Origin: Polyangiaceae bacterium
Lineage (GTDB): Bacteria > Myxococcota_A > Polyangia > Polyangiales > Polyangiaceae
Assembly: GCA_025057345.1 (NCBI GenBank)
Contig: JANWXX010000002.1
Location: forward strand, 1 to 37,546
Direction: 5' to 3'
DNA: 37,546 nucleotides
Numbering within the stretch: the first letter of the stretch is position 1; each line of letters begins with the position of its first letter. Positions 27,000 to 35,691 of this stretch are shown one piece after another. The notes beneath the pieces are model-generated. The model was given only the letters and a program-made list of their open reading frames with translations. It was not told the origin of the DNA and ran no database searches. Both the position numbers and the translations under genes were made by a program.

Positions 27000-28487
27000 A
27001 TGGAAGCTACAAACAAGCCGTGGACAGGGCAGGCAGAGAGGCGCTGGGCAGGGTGGGTGCTGGCAGGTGCATGGCTCGCTGGGTGCATGGCTCCGGGGAG
27101 AGGGCCACAAACGCCACCCTCGACGGAGGCCATCACAGCATCTGCAGAACCTTGCCGGAACGACGCTCCGCCAGCGCCGCCTCCGGTAAGCACCTTCGTA
27201 GCGCCGCTGGTGAACCCAGTGACGATTCCGACGCCTGTGACCGACGTGGCCGCTCTGGCCCAACGGTTGATGCCGACCGTGGTGAACATCACCACATCCC
27301 ACATCTCCCGGGGGAACCCTCATGAGGGGCTTCCCTTTGGACTACCGTTCCGGGGCTTGGAGCGTCGCTCCAGATCTTTGGGGAGTGGGTTCATCGTGGA
27401 TCCGACGGGCCTGATTGTTACCAACGCCCATGTGGTGGCTGGAGCCGACGATATCCGGGTGCGCTTGGCCGACGATCGAGAATTTGATGCTAAGGTCATC
27501 GGCAAGGATTCCAAGCTGGACCTAGCGCTGCTCAAGCTGGACAATGCCTCGGGCCTGGCGGCAGCGGTCATGGGGGACTCGGACACGCTTCGGGTGGGCG
27601 ACTGGGTGCTGGCGATCGGCAACCCCTTTGGCCTAGGTCATACGGTGACGATCGGGATCACTAGCGCCAAAGGGCGCTCCATCGGAGCAGGGCCCTATGA
27701 TGACTTCATCCAGACCGATGCCTCCATCAACCCTGGGAATTCCGGGGGCCCACTGTTCAACCTCAAAGGAGAGGTAGTGGGCATCCCCACCGCGATACGC
27801 CAGAACGCCCAAGGGATTGGCTTCGCTGTACCAGTCAATGCGCTTAAAGAAGTACTACCCCAGCTCCGGGATAAGGGCAGCGTGAGCCGGGGTAAGCTCG
27901 GTGTACGTATCCAACCCCTGACCAGCGAGCTGGCTCAGGGGCTCGGCCTGGAAAAGCCCCGAGGGGCCTTGGTTTCCAACGTTGAGCCCAACAGTGCGGG
28001 TGCCAAGGCGGGCATTCAACCCGGTGACGTCATCACCCACGTCAACGGCCTAGAGGTCAACCATGCCGATGACCTCCCCCGCATGGTGGCCCGCCACCAG
28101 CCTGGTACGAGGATCAAGATCACTATTTTCCGGGGAGGCAAGGCCTCCCAGTTCGAGGCGGTGCTCGACCCACTTCTGGACGATCCGGAAGAGGATCCCT
28201 CCCCCTCTGGCTCCAGCAAGCCTGGCCCTGAGCCCACCAGCCGTCTTGGAATCCAGATCGACGATGCTCCCGGCGGCAACGGGGCCCGGGTCCGGTTCGT
28301 TTCCCCTACCTCCCTTGCGGCAGGGCAACTCCTCCCTGGAGACATCATCATCGAGATCAACAAGCAGCCGGTCCGTAACGCTGCTGAGGCGATGAAACGC
28401 ACGGAGAATATCGCTCTAGGACAAGTGTTGTTGCTCAAGATCCGACGAGGAAACGACCACCGCTTTGTTGCCATCAAGGTGAAGTGA
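27000..28487 (+). CDS. HtrA/DegP-type serine protease, lipoprotein form with two PDZ domains
   Basis: A 495-residue periplasmic or envelope protease. The N-terminus carries a strong lipobox, WVLAGAWLAGC (Cys29), then a Pro-rich linker. The trypsin-like domain has the triad His144 (VTNAHVVAG), Asp174 (SKLDLALLKL) and Ser248 (NPGNSGGPLF). The first PDZ (about 290-385, GKLGVRIQPL ... GIQPGDVITHVNG) and the second (about 405-490, LGIQIDDAPGG ... LLPGDIIIEINKQ) follow. Most DegP/DegQ proteins are soluble periplasmic and DegS is helix-anchored, so lipidation would be an unusual way of holding it to a membrane. The ATG at 27000 has AGGA upstream. The next gene, a lipoprotein amylase, starts within 3 nt of its stop. 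It may degrade misfolded envelope proteins. Confidence 0.94.
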   Translation: MEATNKPWTGQAERRWAGWVLAGAWLAGCMAPGRGPQTPPSTEAITASAEPCRNDAPPAPPPVSTFVAPLVNPVTIPTPVTDVAALAQRLMPTVVNITTSHISRGNPHEGLPFGLPFRGLERRSRSLGSGFIVDPTGLIVTNAHVVAGADDIRVRLADDREFDAKVIGKDSKLDLALLKLDNASGLAAAVMGDSDTLRVGDWVLAIGNPFGLGHTVTIGITSAKGRSIGAGPYDDFIQTDASINPGNSGGPLFNLKGEVVGIPTAIRQNAQGIGFAVPVNALKEVLPQLRDKGSVSRGKLGVRIQPLTSELAQGLGLEKPRGALVSNVEPNSAGAKAGIQPGDVITHVNGLEVNHADDLPRMVARHQPGTRIKITIFRGGKASQFEAVLDPLLDDPEEDPSPSGSSKPGPEPTSRLGIQIDDAPGGNGARVRFVSPTSLAAGQLLPGDIIIEINKQPVRNAAEAMKRTENIALGQVLLLKIRRGNDHRFVAIKVK

Positions 28488-28489
28488 GC

Positions 28490-30643
28490 ATGGCCTGGTT
28501 CCCCCTGGCGACCGGTCGGGGCGCAGGGGGCCCAGTGGCGCGGGGCCTCCTCCTTGCGCTGACCCTTGCTGCCTGCGCCACGACGCCTCCGACTGGAGAA
28601 GAAGCCCCCGGGAGCTACCCTCGGCGCTCGTGCGAAACTTTTCTGTTTGCCAGGCCGGAGTCCCCAGTGCAGCGTGTTTCGGTCCTAGGGAGTTGGGATG
28701 GCTGGATGCTTCCAGGAACTCCGCTGGAACCACATCCCTACCGACCCGGCTGGTGGGTACTGGGCATTCAGCTCCCTCCTGGAGAGTACGGCTACTTGCT
28801 CCAAGAGGATGGGGTAAGCTTGCTGGATCCGCGCAACCCACTGACAACCTTCCGGGGAAGCGACGAAGTTTCACTGCTCCAGGTGGAGGACTGCAGGGAA
28901 GCATCGGTGGAGATTGAGGAGAGCCGCAGAGCCGTACCGGGAGCGATCCGGCTCTTGGGACGGTACACGGCAGCGGCACAAGGAGGCCCTTTGAAGGAGG
29001 TGACCGCACGGATCAAGGACCGGGTGCTCCGGGTCGAGCGCCTCGACGGAGCCACCGGTATCTTTGAGGTGGCAGGAGAAGGCTTCGCTAGGGGGCGCCA
29101 TACGGTCGAGATCGTAGCAGGGGATGGTGCAGGGCACGAAGCTAGAGCGCGTCCCGGAGTCTGGGTGGAACCTGCAGCAGCTCGGTGGGAGGAAGGGTTG
29201 CTCTACCAGGTAGTGGTGGACCGCTATCGAGGCAACGGTGGAGTAGTCCTTAAGCCTCCGCCGACACCTGGCTCCCGGGCCGGAGGGACGCTTGACGGCC
29301 TCCGGGCGGAGATCGAGCGAGGCACCTTTGAACAGATGGGGGTCACCGCCTTCTGGCTCTCCCCAGCTTACCGCAACCCGGACGGAGCGTTCCCTGGGCG
29401 GGACGGCCAGATGTACGAGGGGTACCACGGCTACTGGCCCCTTAATTCCTGGGGGGTTGATCCGAGGATTGGGGGTGAGGAAGCCCTACGAGCGGTGATC
29501 GATGCGGCCCACCGACGAGGGATGAAGGTGCTGCTGGACGTGGTCCCTAACCACGTCTTCATAGACAACCCACTGTTCCAAGCACGGAAAGGGCAGGGGT
29601 GGTTCCATGAGGTGAATGCTTGCGTCTGTGGGTTCCCCGGGTGCGACTGGGGGACCAACCTCCAGACCTGCTGGTTCACACCGTACTTGCCGGATGTTCG
29701 CTGGCAGAACCAGGAGGCCGCCAGGTTTCAGGTGGAGAACATCCGATGGTGGGTTGAAACCTTCGGGGTCGATGGGGTGCGGGTGGATGCAGTTCCTATG
29801 ATGCCGAGAGCTGCAACACGCCAGATTGCCCGAGCGCTGCGGCAGGGTGCCCCCAAGGATGATCCTCTTTTTGTCCTGGGAGAAGTTTTCACGGGACCAG
29901 GGCCCGACGGGATCGCGCAGATCCGTTATTTTCTTGGGCCACACACCCTCGACAGTGCCTTCGACTTCCCGCTCATGTGGGCACTACGGGATGCAGTAGC
30001 TACGGATCGATCCGGATTCGATACAGTAGAGAAGATCCTGGCGGCGACGGACGAAGCCCTTGAAGGCTCCGGTGCAGTGCGGGCACCGATGCTGGGCAAC
30101 CATGATGTAACCCGGTTCCTTTCGGTAGCGGCGGGGGACGATGGGAACGACCCTTGGGCTGCTCAGCCGCCTCGCCCCTCGAATCCGAATGTGTTTGCGC
30201 GTCACCGCCTTGGCCTTGCCCTAGTACTGACCCTTCCTGGGATGCCGGTGCTCTACTATGGCGACGAGCTGGGGCTGCCAGGGGCCTCCGATCCGGATTG
30301 CCGCCGGGTGATGCCTGCTTACGAAGGGCTCCCTGCAGAAGAAGCTGCCTCGCTCGATCTCACGCGGCGCCTTGGCTCCCTCCGGCGGTGCTCGGCAGCA
30401 CTGCGCCGTGGTACCCGGACACCGCTGCTCGTAAGCCGCGATGGCTACAGCTTCCGAAGAGACGCGGATGGGGAGACTGCAGTGGTGTTGGTTGCCAAGG
30501 GAGAAGGGCCGATCTCTTTTACACTTCCCGCAGGTTCCTTCCGGGATGCCCTCGACCCGACTCACCCGGAGGTAACCGGCTCCCTGGTCGTCGAACCCTT
30601 CACCGCACGGGTCTTGCTCTCGGCCTCGAACGGGTGTTTCTGA
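28490..30643 (+). CDS. Lipoprotein alpha-amylase family (GH13) hydrolase
   Basis: A 717-residue GH13 enzyme with lipobox LTLAAC (Cys29). Residues about 45-130 resemble a glycogen-binding (CBM48/E-set) domain: VQRVSVLGSWDGWMLPGTPL and the following beta pattern. A second beta segment occupies about 135-225. The catalytic barrel has LLDVVPNHV (region I), FGVDGVRVDAV with nucleophile Asp433 (II), LGEVFTG with acid Glu465 (III) and LGNHDVTR with Asp539 (IV); LYYGDELG is also typical. All catalytic residues are present, so it should cleave or transfer alpha-glucans outside the inner membrane. ATG at 28490 is chosen (AAGGTGA 7-13 nt upstream) over GTG 28484. It is in one transcription unit with htrA and the ChrA-like gene. 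Confidence 0.93.
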   Translation: MAWFPLATGRGAGGPVARGLLLALTLAACATTPPTGEEAPGSYPRRSCETFLFARPESPVQRVSVLGSWDGWMLPGTPLEPHPYRPGWWVLGIQLPPGEYGYLLQEDGVSLLDPRNPLTTFRGSDEVSLLQVEDCREASVEIEESRRAVPGAIRLLGRYTAAAQGGPLKEVTARIKDRVLRVERLDGATGIFEVAGEGFARGRHTVEIVAGDGAGHEARARPGVWVEPAAARWEEGLLYQVVVDRYRGNGGVVLKPPPTPGSRAGGTLDGLRAEIERGTFEQMGVTAFWLSPAYRNPDGAFPGRDGQMYEGYHGYWPLNSWGVDPRIGGEEALRAVIDAAHRRGMKVLLDVVPNHVFIDNPLFQARKGQGWFHEVNACVCGFPGCDWGTNLQTCWFTPYLPDVRWQNQEAARFQVENIRWWVETFGVDGVRVDAVPMMPRAATRQIARALRQGAPKDDPLFVLGEVFTGPGPDGIAQIRYFLGPHTLDSAFDFPLMWALRDAVATDRSGFDTVEKILAATDEALEGSGAVRAPMLGNHDVTRFLSVAAGDDGNDPWAAQPPRPSNPNVFARHRLGLALVLTLPGMPVLYYGDELGLPGASDPDCRRVMPAYEGLPAEEAASLDLTRRLGSLRRCSAALRRGTRTPLLVSRDGYSFRRDADGETAVVLVAKGEGPISFTLPAGSFRDALDPTHPEVTGSLVVEPFTARVLLSASNGCF

Positions 30644-30648
30644 GGCGG

Positions 30649-31752
30649 ATGGAGCGATCTTCGCGCCTTGCCTCTTGTTGGGAGCTGGCCCGAGTATTCC
30701 TCTGGCTAGGGCTCACCTCCTTGGGTGGCCCGGCAGCCTATGTAGCATCGATGGAACGAGAGCTGGTGGAGCGCCGCCGCTGGCTGGACCGGGAGGAATT
30801 CTTGGATCTGCTCGGGCTAACTCAACTCCTCCCGGGCTCCAGCTCAACAGAGCTGACCCTCACCATCGGGCAACGGAGGGCAGGAACTGCTGGACTCTTG
30901 GTGGCGGGCGCCTGCTTTGTGCTACCGACCACGCTGCTCATGGGCGTACTAGCTCATGGCTACCTACGCTTCCGTGGGCTCCCCCAGGTGGATGGTTCTT
31001 TTCGGCTGCTCCGATCTGCGGTGCTTGCCGTGGTCACAGACGCCTTGCTCCGCCTTTGGCCGTCAGCGGCGCGACAGCCCCGGCTGGCAGCAATCTTGGG
31101 GTGTGCAGCGGCAGCTTCTCTGCTAGGAGTGGGGGAGCTTCCAGTGATGCTGCTCGGAGGGGCAGTTGCCCTTGGCAGCTTCCGCGGGGTCGCCGGCTTT
31201 ACAGCAGCTCCTCTGCTCTCCGCGGCGACAATTTCCCCCTCCATCGCTGGTCTTTTTGCGTTCTTTCTCCAAGTAGGATCGGTGCTTTATGGCAGCGACT
31301 ACGTGCTTCTAGCCTTCTTGCAGAACGGGCTGGTGGAGGAGCGTGGCTGGCTCACCGAAATTCAGCTCCTCGACGCCATCTCCGTTAGCCAGCTCACCCC
31401 CGGCCCTATGTGCACCACGGCCACCTTCGTCGGCTACTTGATTGGTGGTATCCCTGGGGCCCTGGCAGCAACGGCGGGAATCCTTACCCCCACCTTCGTG
31501 CTGGTCGCCTTGGTGGGGACGCTGCTCCGGGTCCTGCTGCTGCGCCCTTGGTTCCGTCCTTTTTTGGATGGGGTCAATGCGGCTGCTCTAGGGTTGCTGA
31601 TGGCCGTGGTGATACGGCTGGGGGAGGCATCGTGGAAGGAACCTCTGCAGGTGACGGTGGGCCTGATTTCCTTGATTGTGTTGACACGGTGGCAGCTCAA
31701 TAGCGCCTGGGTGATGGGGGGGGCAGCACTTCTCGGCTGGCTCCTCCGATAA
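30649..31752 (+). CDS. chrA: Chromate transporter family (CHR) membrane protein
   Basis: A 367-residue two-domain CHR protein. Each half has a recognisable repeat: N-terminal FLWLGLTSLGGPAAYVASME ... LDLLGLTQLLPGSSSTE, and C-terminal FFLQVGSVLYGSDYVLLAFL ... LLDAISVSQLTPGPMCTTAT. About ten hydrophobic helices are present. CHR proteins export chromate in some bacteria; homologues without a tested substrate are common. It starts 5 nt after the amylase stop with GAGGCGG in between, and the long upstream frame is not used. Nothing in the neighbours suggests metal resistance, so the substrate may be another oxyanion. It is slightly shorter than typical ChrA (about 400). Confidence 0.88.
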   Translation: MERSSRLASCWELARVFLWLGLTSLGGPAAYVASMERELVERRRWLDREEFLDLLGLTQLLPGSSSTELTLTIGQRRAGTAGLLVAGACFVLPTTLLMGVLAHGYLRFRGLPQVDGSFRLLRSAVLAVVTDALLRLWPSAARQPRLAAILGCAAAASLLGVGELPVMLLGGAVALGSFRGVAGFTAAPLLSAATISPSIAGLFAFFLQVGSVLYGSDYVLLAFLQNGLVEERGWLTEIQLLDAISVSQLTPGPMCTTATFVGYLIGGIPGALAATAGILTPTFVLVALVGTLLRVLLLRPWFRPFLDGVNAAALGLLMAVVIRLGEASWKEPLQVTVGLISLIVLTRWQLNSAWVMGGAALLGWLLR

Positions 31753-31779
31753 CAAGCTCCTGTGATTGACTTCACGAAC

Positions 31780-31800
31780 CAACCGTGAAGGGGTTGACGG
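31780..31800 (+). terminator. Hairpin after the ChrA-like gene
   Basis: CTTCACG and CGTGAAG form a perfect 7-bp stem with a 7-nt loop (AACCAAC), 28 nt after the chrA stop. The following bases are GGGTTG, with no T-run, so intrinsic termination is only possible, not shown. Confidence 0.4.
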
Positions 31801-31873
31801 TGAGTGAATCCGGCGCGCGGCAGCGGTACAAGCATCCAGAGACAGCGGTACCCCACCTAGGCAGGATCAGAGA

Positions 31874-32185
31874 GTGCCCTGCTATCTCGAACCTGTAAAA
31901 CCGGAGCGGCTGGCCCCGGTTGGCGTGGGTAGGATCTAGCTCCTAGCTCCCAATCTGAGCGCCCAGCGAGGCCAACGCATCCAGCTGGTCAAGGTCATAC
32001 CCTTCCCCTACTCCGCCGAGGAGCAAGCCATCGTGGTTCGAGAGGGTGAGGGCCTCACAACCAAGTTGACTAGCCAAGTGCTCTAGCTAGAGCTGGATTG
32101 CGGGGCCGGGGAGATCGCTGCGGCGCAGGCGCTGCTCCGGTTGTATGGACGGACATGGGCTTATCGCGAGGGCTCTGCTAGATAA
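31874..32185 (+). pseudogene. Possible gene remnant with two in-frame TAG codons
   Basis: Between chrA and the small gene at 32194 there is no intact gene. One frame reads like protein: PCYLEPVKPERLAPVGVGRI, stop (TAG 31937), then APNLSAQRGQRIQLVKVIPF, PYSAEEQAIVVREGEGLTTK and LTSQVL, stop (TAG 32084), then LELDCGAGEIAAAQALLRLY and GRTWAYREGSAR. The family was not recognised. The acidic/hydrophobic mix and codon use look like former coding sequence. Chance is not excluded, as these 440 nt are otherwise plain intergenic DNA with one hairpin. Confidence 0.35.
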
Positions 32186-32193
32186 AAGCCTTG

Positions 32194-32460
32194 ATGCAGA
32201 TCATGTGGAGTTCAGGCCGGAAAGGGAGCGTAGTAGAGGTGCAAGGGGAGAAAGTGATCCTGCGCTCCGACGTAGCCCTTGCGCCTGGTACACCGACGAC
32301 TTTTTCCTTGGAGGCCTCAGGAGGAGAGGTGTTCCAGGTGAAGGTTCACAGCTGCCGGCGGGAGGGCACTGGGTTTGTTTTGACCGGTCGTCTGATCAAC
32401 CTGACCCGAGAACAGCGAACTTTGCTAGAAGGAGGAAAACTCGGGGACGCTGCCAGCTGA
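32194..32460 (+). CDS. Small PilZ-like or beta-barrel protein, function unknown
   Basis: An 88-residue protein (from the ATG at 32194) with the pattern SSGRKGSVVEVQGEKVILRS, then APGTPTTFSLEASGG, and ending TGRLINLTREQRTLLEG. The beta-strand layout and GRLINLTREQR resemble divergent PilZ-like domains of myxobacteria, but the RxxxR and DxSxxG c-di-GMP motifs are not evident, so nucleotide binding is not claimed. Alternative starts are TTG 32191 and ATG 32203; no good ribosome-binding site is seen for any. It ends 2 nt from the convergent Gly-rich lipoprotein gene. The gene call is likely; the family is only suggested. Confidence 0.6.
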   Translation: MQIMWSSGRKGSVVEVQGEKVILRSDVALAPGTPTTFSLEASGGEVFQVKVHSCRREGTGFVLTGRLINLTREQRTLLEGGKLGDAAS

Positions 32461-32462
32461 GA

Positions 32463-33089
32463 TTACATGCAGAAGAGGCCCGCGATGAGGGTGCCGCAGG
32501 TATTGGTCTCCGGGTCAGCACAGCACTGGTCAGGGCCGGCGCAGCTTCCGTCGGGACAGGCCTGACCGAAACCGGTCCCCGAGCCGCCCTGCCCACTGCC
32601 ACCGGAGCCGCCGCTGTTGCTCCCCCCGACGCTCTGACCGCCACCGGAGCCTCCTTGCCCAAAGGGGTCACCACCGCCACCGAAGGCATCCCCACCACCA
32701 CCAAAAGCATCGCCACCGGAGCCACCGGTGGGATCGCCACCGCCACCGAAGGCACTGCCGCCACTGCCAGCGCTGCCACCTGTCCCCCCGACGCCTGCCC
32801 CTGCCCCCCCGATGCCCGCGCTAGTACCGCCCGAGCCGGAGCTGGTACCTCCAGAACCTGCGGAGGCACCCCCAGAACCGGAGGTGGCACCCACTGCTCC
32901 AGAGGAGCCCGACTGCCCTCCTTTGCCTGCTGCACCACCGCCGCCTCCTTGGCCCCCTGAACCGGTGACCACCGGATCGAGGTCATCTTCTGCGGGAGCA
33001 GAAGCACAGCCGTAGGGGAGGAAGGCCACCACACAGGTAAGAGCGAGGCCCGAGAACAGAGGAAGAAGCGAGGGGCGGTGGTTGGGCAT
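32463..33089 (-). CDS. Gly/Ser-rich lipoprotein with Cys-rich C-terminus
   Basis: A 208-residue putative surface lipoprotein. The signal peptide ends in FLPYGCAS (Cys28). Residues about 43-170 are almost wholly Gly, Ser, Ala and Thr, with repeated GGTSxGSGG and GGGGDAFGGGGDPF units, which would form a flexible stalk. The C-terminal 35 residues have CPDGSCAGPDQCCADPETNTCG and a final FCM (written in parts): seven cysteines that could form a small disulfide knot. Such stalk-plus-knot proteins are common in Sorangium-like myxobacteria. No function is known. It is transcribed away from the membrane SAM-fold protein across about 200 nt. Confidence 0.82.
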   Translation of the reverse strand: MPNHRPSLLPLFSGLALTCVVAFLPYGCASAPAEDDLDPVVTGSGGQGGGGGAAGKGGQSGSSGAVGATSGSGGASAGSGGTSSGSGGTSAGIGGAGAGVGGTGGSAGSGGSAFGGGGDPTGGSGGDAFGGGGDAFGGGGDPFGQGGSGGGQSVGGSNSGGSGGSGQGGSGTGFGQACPDGSCAGPDQCCADPETNTCGTLIAGLFCM

Positions 33090-33288
33090 GGCGTGGTGTT
33101 GTAGGCAGGGGGAGCGAAGAGGAGATACCCCTGCAGTGACCAGAAGTCATACTTCCAGATTTCTGGTTCAGGTGCCATGGCAATCTCCACTCCTGAGATA
33201 AATTTTGCCAACGCACCGTCTCTGGAATTTTGCAGGGAGGGGGCCCAGGCTGGTTTCCCGGGCGGTGCCGGAGTAGCAGCGGGCCACC

Positions 33289-35691
33289 GTGGATAATCCC
33301 CGAGCAAGTGGTTCCGTAGAGGCCCCCCCCTTCCTGCTAGGGCTGTTCCTGGTGACCTCGGCGAGCATGGCGGCGGAAGTACTAGTGACACGCCTGCTCT
33401 CAGTGGTGACCTGGTACTCGCTTGCGTTTCTGGTACTCGCGATGGGGATGTTCGGGCTGACGGTGGGAGCAGTTCGGGTGTACCTGCGCTCGGAGGAGTA
33501 CGTTTCAGAGCGTCTGGCCAGCTCGCTCTCTCGGGATGCGCTGGCGTTCTCGGTGCTACTGCCGCTTAGCTACATCCTCCTGCTGCTGATCCCGCTGCGG
33601 GTGGAGCCGGTGTGGACGACGCCGCTGCTGTTCGTGGTCTTTGCAGCGATAGTAGCACTGCCTTTCGTTCCAGCGGGGCAAGTGGTGGCAGCGGCGGTCA
33701 CGAAGGCACCTTTTCCGACGGGGCGGGTGTATGCGGTAGACTTGGCAGGGGCTGCGCTAGGAGCGCCGCTGGTGCCGGAGTTGCTGGAGCGGACCAACCT
33801 AGGGACAGCGATCTTGCTGATATCGGCGCTAGCAGCGATGGGGGCTCTGGCCTTTGCCCGCTCCGGGGAGGAAGAAGGGGGTGAGCGGTGGGGGCTTCGA
33901 GGAGCGGTGATACTTCTCCTCCTCGCAGGATTGAACCACCACGCGGGGCACCGAGGCTTGGTGACGCTCTGGGCAAAGGGGCGAGCGGAGGAGCGGAGTC
34001 AAGTGGAGGTGGAAACCTGGAACAGCCACTCGCGAGTGCAGGTATCGAAGGTGAGTCGAGGGGCAGCATCCCTGTGGGGCGCGGGGAGCAAGTGCAAGAT
34101 TCCCCAAGTGCGCCAGCGGATGATCCTGATTGATGCGGACGCAGCAACCCCCCTCTACCAGCTGGAGAAGGGCCTCGAGGATCTTGCCTTCTTGGACTGC
34201 GATGTGACCAACATCGTGCACCAGCTTCGTCCCGGCGGGGCCATGGCGATCATCGGGGTGGGGGGCTCGCGAGATCTTCAGGCGGCACTGCGCCATGGCC
34301 ATGATCCGGTGGTCGGGATCGAGCTGAACCGAAGGCTTCTGGAGGTGCTCAAGGGGCCGCTGGGACAGCCCACGGGTATCCCAGGGCATCCCGCGGTGCG
34401 ACTAGTGCATGACGAGGCGCGAAGCTATCTATCGAGAACCAATCAACAATTCCGTGTGATCCAGGCATCCTTGATTGACACTTGGGCGGCAACCGGAGCG
34501 GGGGCCCATGCGCTAGGGGAGAACGGGCTCTACACAGTGGAGGCGTGGCGCACCTTCCTGGATAGGCTGGAGGAAGGTGGCGTGGTCACCATGTCCCGGT
34601 GGGCCAGCGGGGAGACGGTACGGCTGGTGGCCATGGCCATGCAGGCGCTGCTGGAGCGAGGGGTTGCTCGCCCCCGAGATCACATGGCACTGGTGCAAGG
34701 AGGCCCGGTGACCACGCTGGTGGTGGGCAAGCAGCCGCTGACCGAGGAGGATGGGCGCAGGCTCCGGGAGACTGCGGAGGCGAAGGGGTTTCGTGTGATT
34801 TTCGCCCCAGGAACACCTCTCGGACCGGACAAGATGAACGAGGTACTTGGGGCAGCAACGATCGAGGAGCTGCACCGTGCAACGCTGCTGCCGGAGCTCG
34901 ACTACCGGCCCAGCACCGATGATCGACCGTTCTTCTTCAACGTGGTACGTTTGCGAGCCTTTGCCCGGGTGATCAACCCCCAGGCAGGGGGGACCATCGA
35001 GGGCAACCGCATGGCCACCACCACCCTGGTGCTCTCTCTCCTCTCCTCGCTGCTGCTGGCGGTGGTGGCCATTGTGCTTCCACTTTGGCGTAAGGCGAGA
35101 CCTGCAGGCCGAGTAGGGCTGGCTCTAGGGGCAGGACTCCTGTACTTCGCTATGATTGGCGTAGGCTTCATGCTTTGCGAAGTAGGCCTCCTCCAGCGGC
35201 TCTCGCTGGTGCTAGGGCACCCGACCTACAGCCTGATTGTCGTACTTGCCAGCTTGGTAGCCGCTGCTGGAGTGGGCTCGTTGCTAAGCGATCGCCTGCC
35301 CCTCGGGACGGCCCCAGGTTGTTATCTGCTTCCTGTGGTGTTGATGATCGTACTTCTCGGAGTCGGTTGGGGGCTCCCGGCGCTTGCCCCTACAGTCCAG
35401 TCCCTTCCGCTTCGCTCTCGTATCTCCTTCGCAGTTGCCTTCACAGCCAGCTTGGGACTACTGCTAGGGATGGCCTTCCCCACCGGAATGCGCTTGGTAC
35501 GTGCTACCAGCGAGGAGGAAACGCCTTGGCTCTGGGGGATCAACGGCGTTGGCGGCGTCATTGCCAGCAGCAGTGCAGTCATGATCGCCCTGGAATTCGG
35601 CCTCCGAACTCTCTTCTTCGTGTCTGCGTTCTGCTACGCCGCCCTGCTACCGGCGGTGTTTGTGCTCCGCCGGGAGGCCACCGCACGGTGA
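33289..35691 (+). CDS. Polytopic membrane protein with internal spermidine synthase-like domain
   Basis: An 800-residue protein of unknown reaction. About six transmembrane helices (residues 12-215) begin with FLLGLFLVTSASMAAEVLVTRLLS. A soluble Rossmann-like domain (about 230-560) follows, and about seven more helices end the protein. In the soluble part the nucleotide loop is AIIGVGGSRDLQAAL, then VVGIELNRRLLEVL and VIQASLIDTWAATGAGAHAL. The GGGDGG loop and the DxxDP catalytic stretch of true aminopropyltransferases are not kept, so polyamine synthesis is unlikely. The start is GTG at 33289; the only Shine-Dalgarno-like GGAG is 15 nt away. The stop overlaps the start of the glycosyltransferase-like gene as GTGA, so the two are coupled. 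Confidence 0.85.
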   Translation: MDNPRASGSVEAPPFLLGLFLVTSASMAAEVLVTRLLSVVTWYSLAFLVLAMGMFGLTVGAVRVYLRSEEYVSERLASSLSRDALAFSVLLPLSYILLLLIPLRVEPVWTTPLLFVVFAAIVALPFVPAGQVVAAAVTKAPFPTGRVYAVDLAGAALGAPLVPELLERTNLGTAILLISALAAMGALAFARSGEEEGGERWGLRGAVILLLLAGLNHHAGHRGLVTLWAKGRAEERSQVEVETWNSHSRVQVSKVSRGAASLWGAGSKCKIPQVRQRMILIDADAATPLYQLEKGLEDLAFLDCDVTNIVHQLRPGGAMAIIGVGGSRDLQAALRHGHDPVVGIELNRRLLEVLKGPLGQPTGIPGHPAVRLVHDEARSYLSRTNQQFRVIQASLIDTWAATGAGAHALGENGLYTVEAWRTFLDRLEEGGVVTMSRWASGETVRLVAMAMQALLERGVARPRDHMALVQGGPVTTLVVGKQPLTEEDGRRLRETAEAKGFRVIFAPGTPLGPDKMNEVLGAATIEELHRATLLPELDYRPSTDDRPFFFNVVRLRAFARVINPQAGGTIEGNRMATTTLVLSLLSSLLLAVVAIVLPLWRKARPAGRVGLALGAGLLYFAMIGVGFMLCEVGLLQRLSLVLGHPTYSLIVVLASLVAAAGVGSLLSDRLPLGTAPGCYLLPVVLMIVLLGVGWGLPALAPTVQSLPLRSRISFAVAFTASLGLLLGMAFPTGMRLVRATSEEETPWLWGINGVGGVIASSSAVMIALEFGLRTLFFVSAFCYAALLPAVFVLRREATAR

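Noticed and set aside
30154-30648. N-terminal extension of the ChrA-like protein
   Set aside because: It lies in another frame of the amylase gene and is Arg/Pro/Ser-rich. The ATG at 30649 starts just before the first helix.
32463-33089. Repetitive Gly-rich DNA considered as a CRISPR-like array
   Set aside because: The repeats are short, irregular, lack spacers of constant length, and are in frame in a protein gene.
33289-35691. Second spermidine synthase
   Set aside because: The GGGDGG loop and the DxxDP catalytic motif are missing, so only the fold resemblance is claimed.
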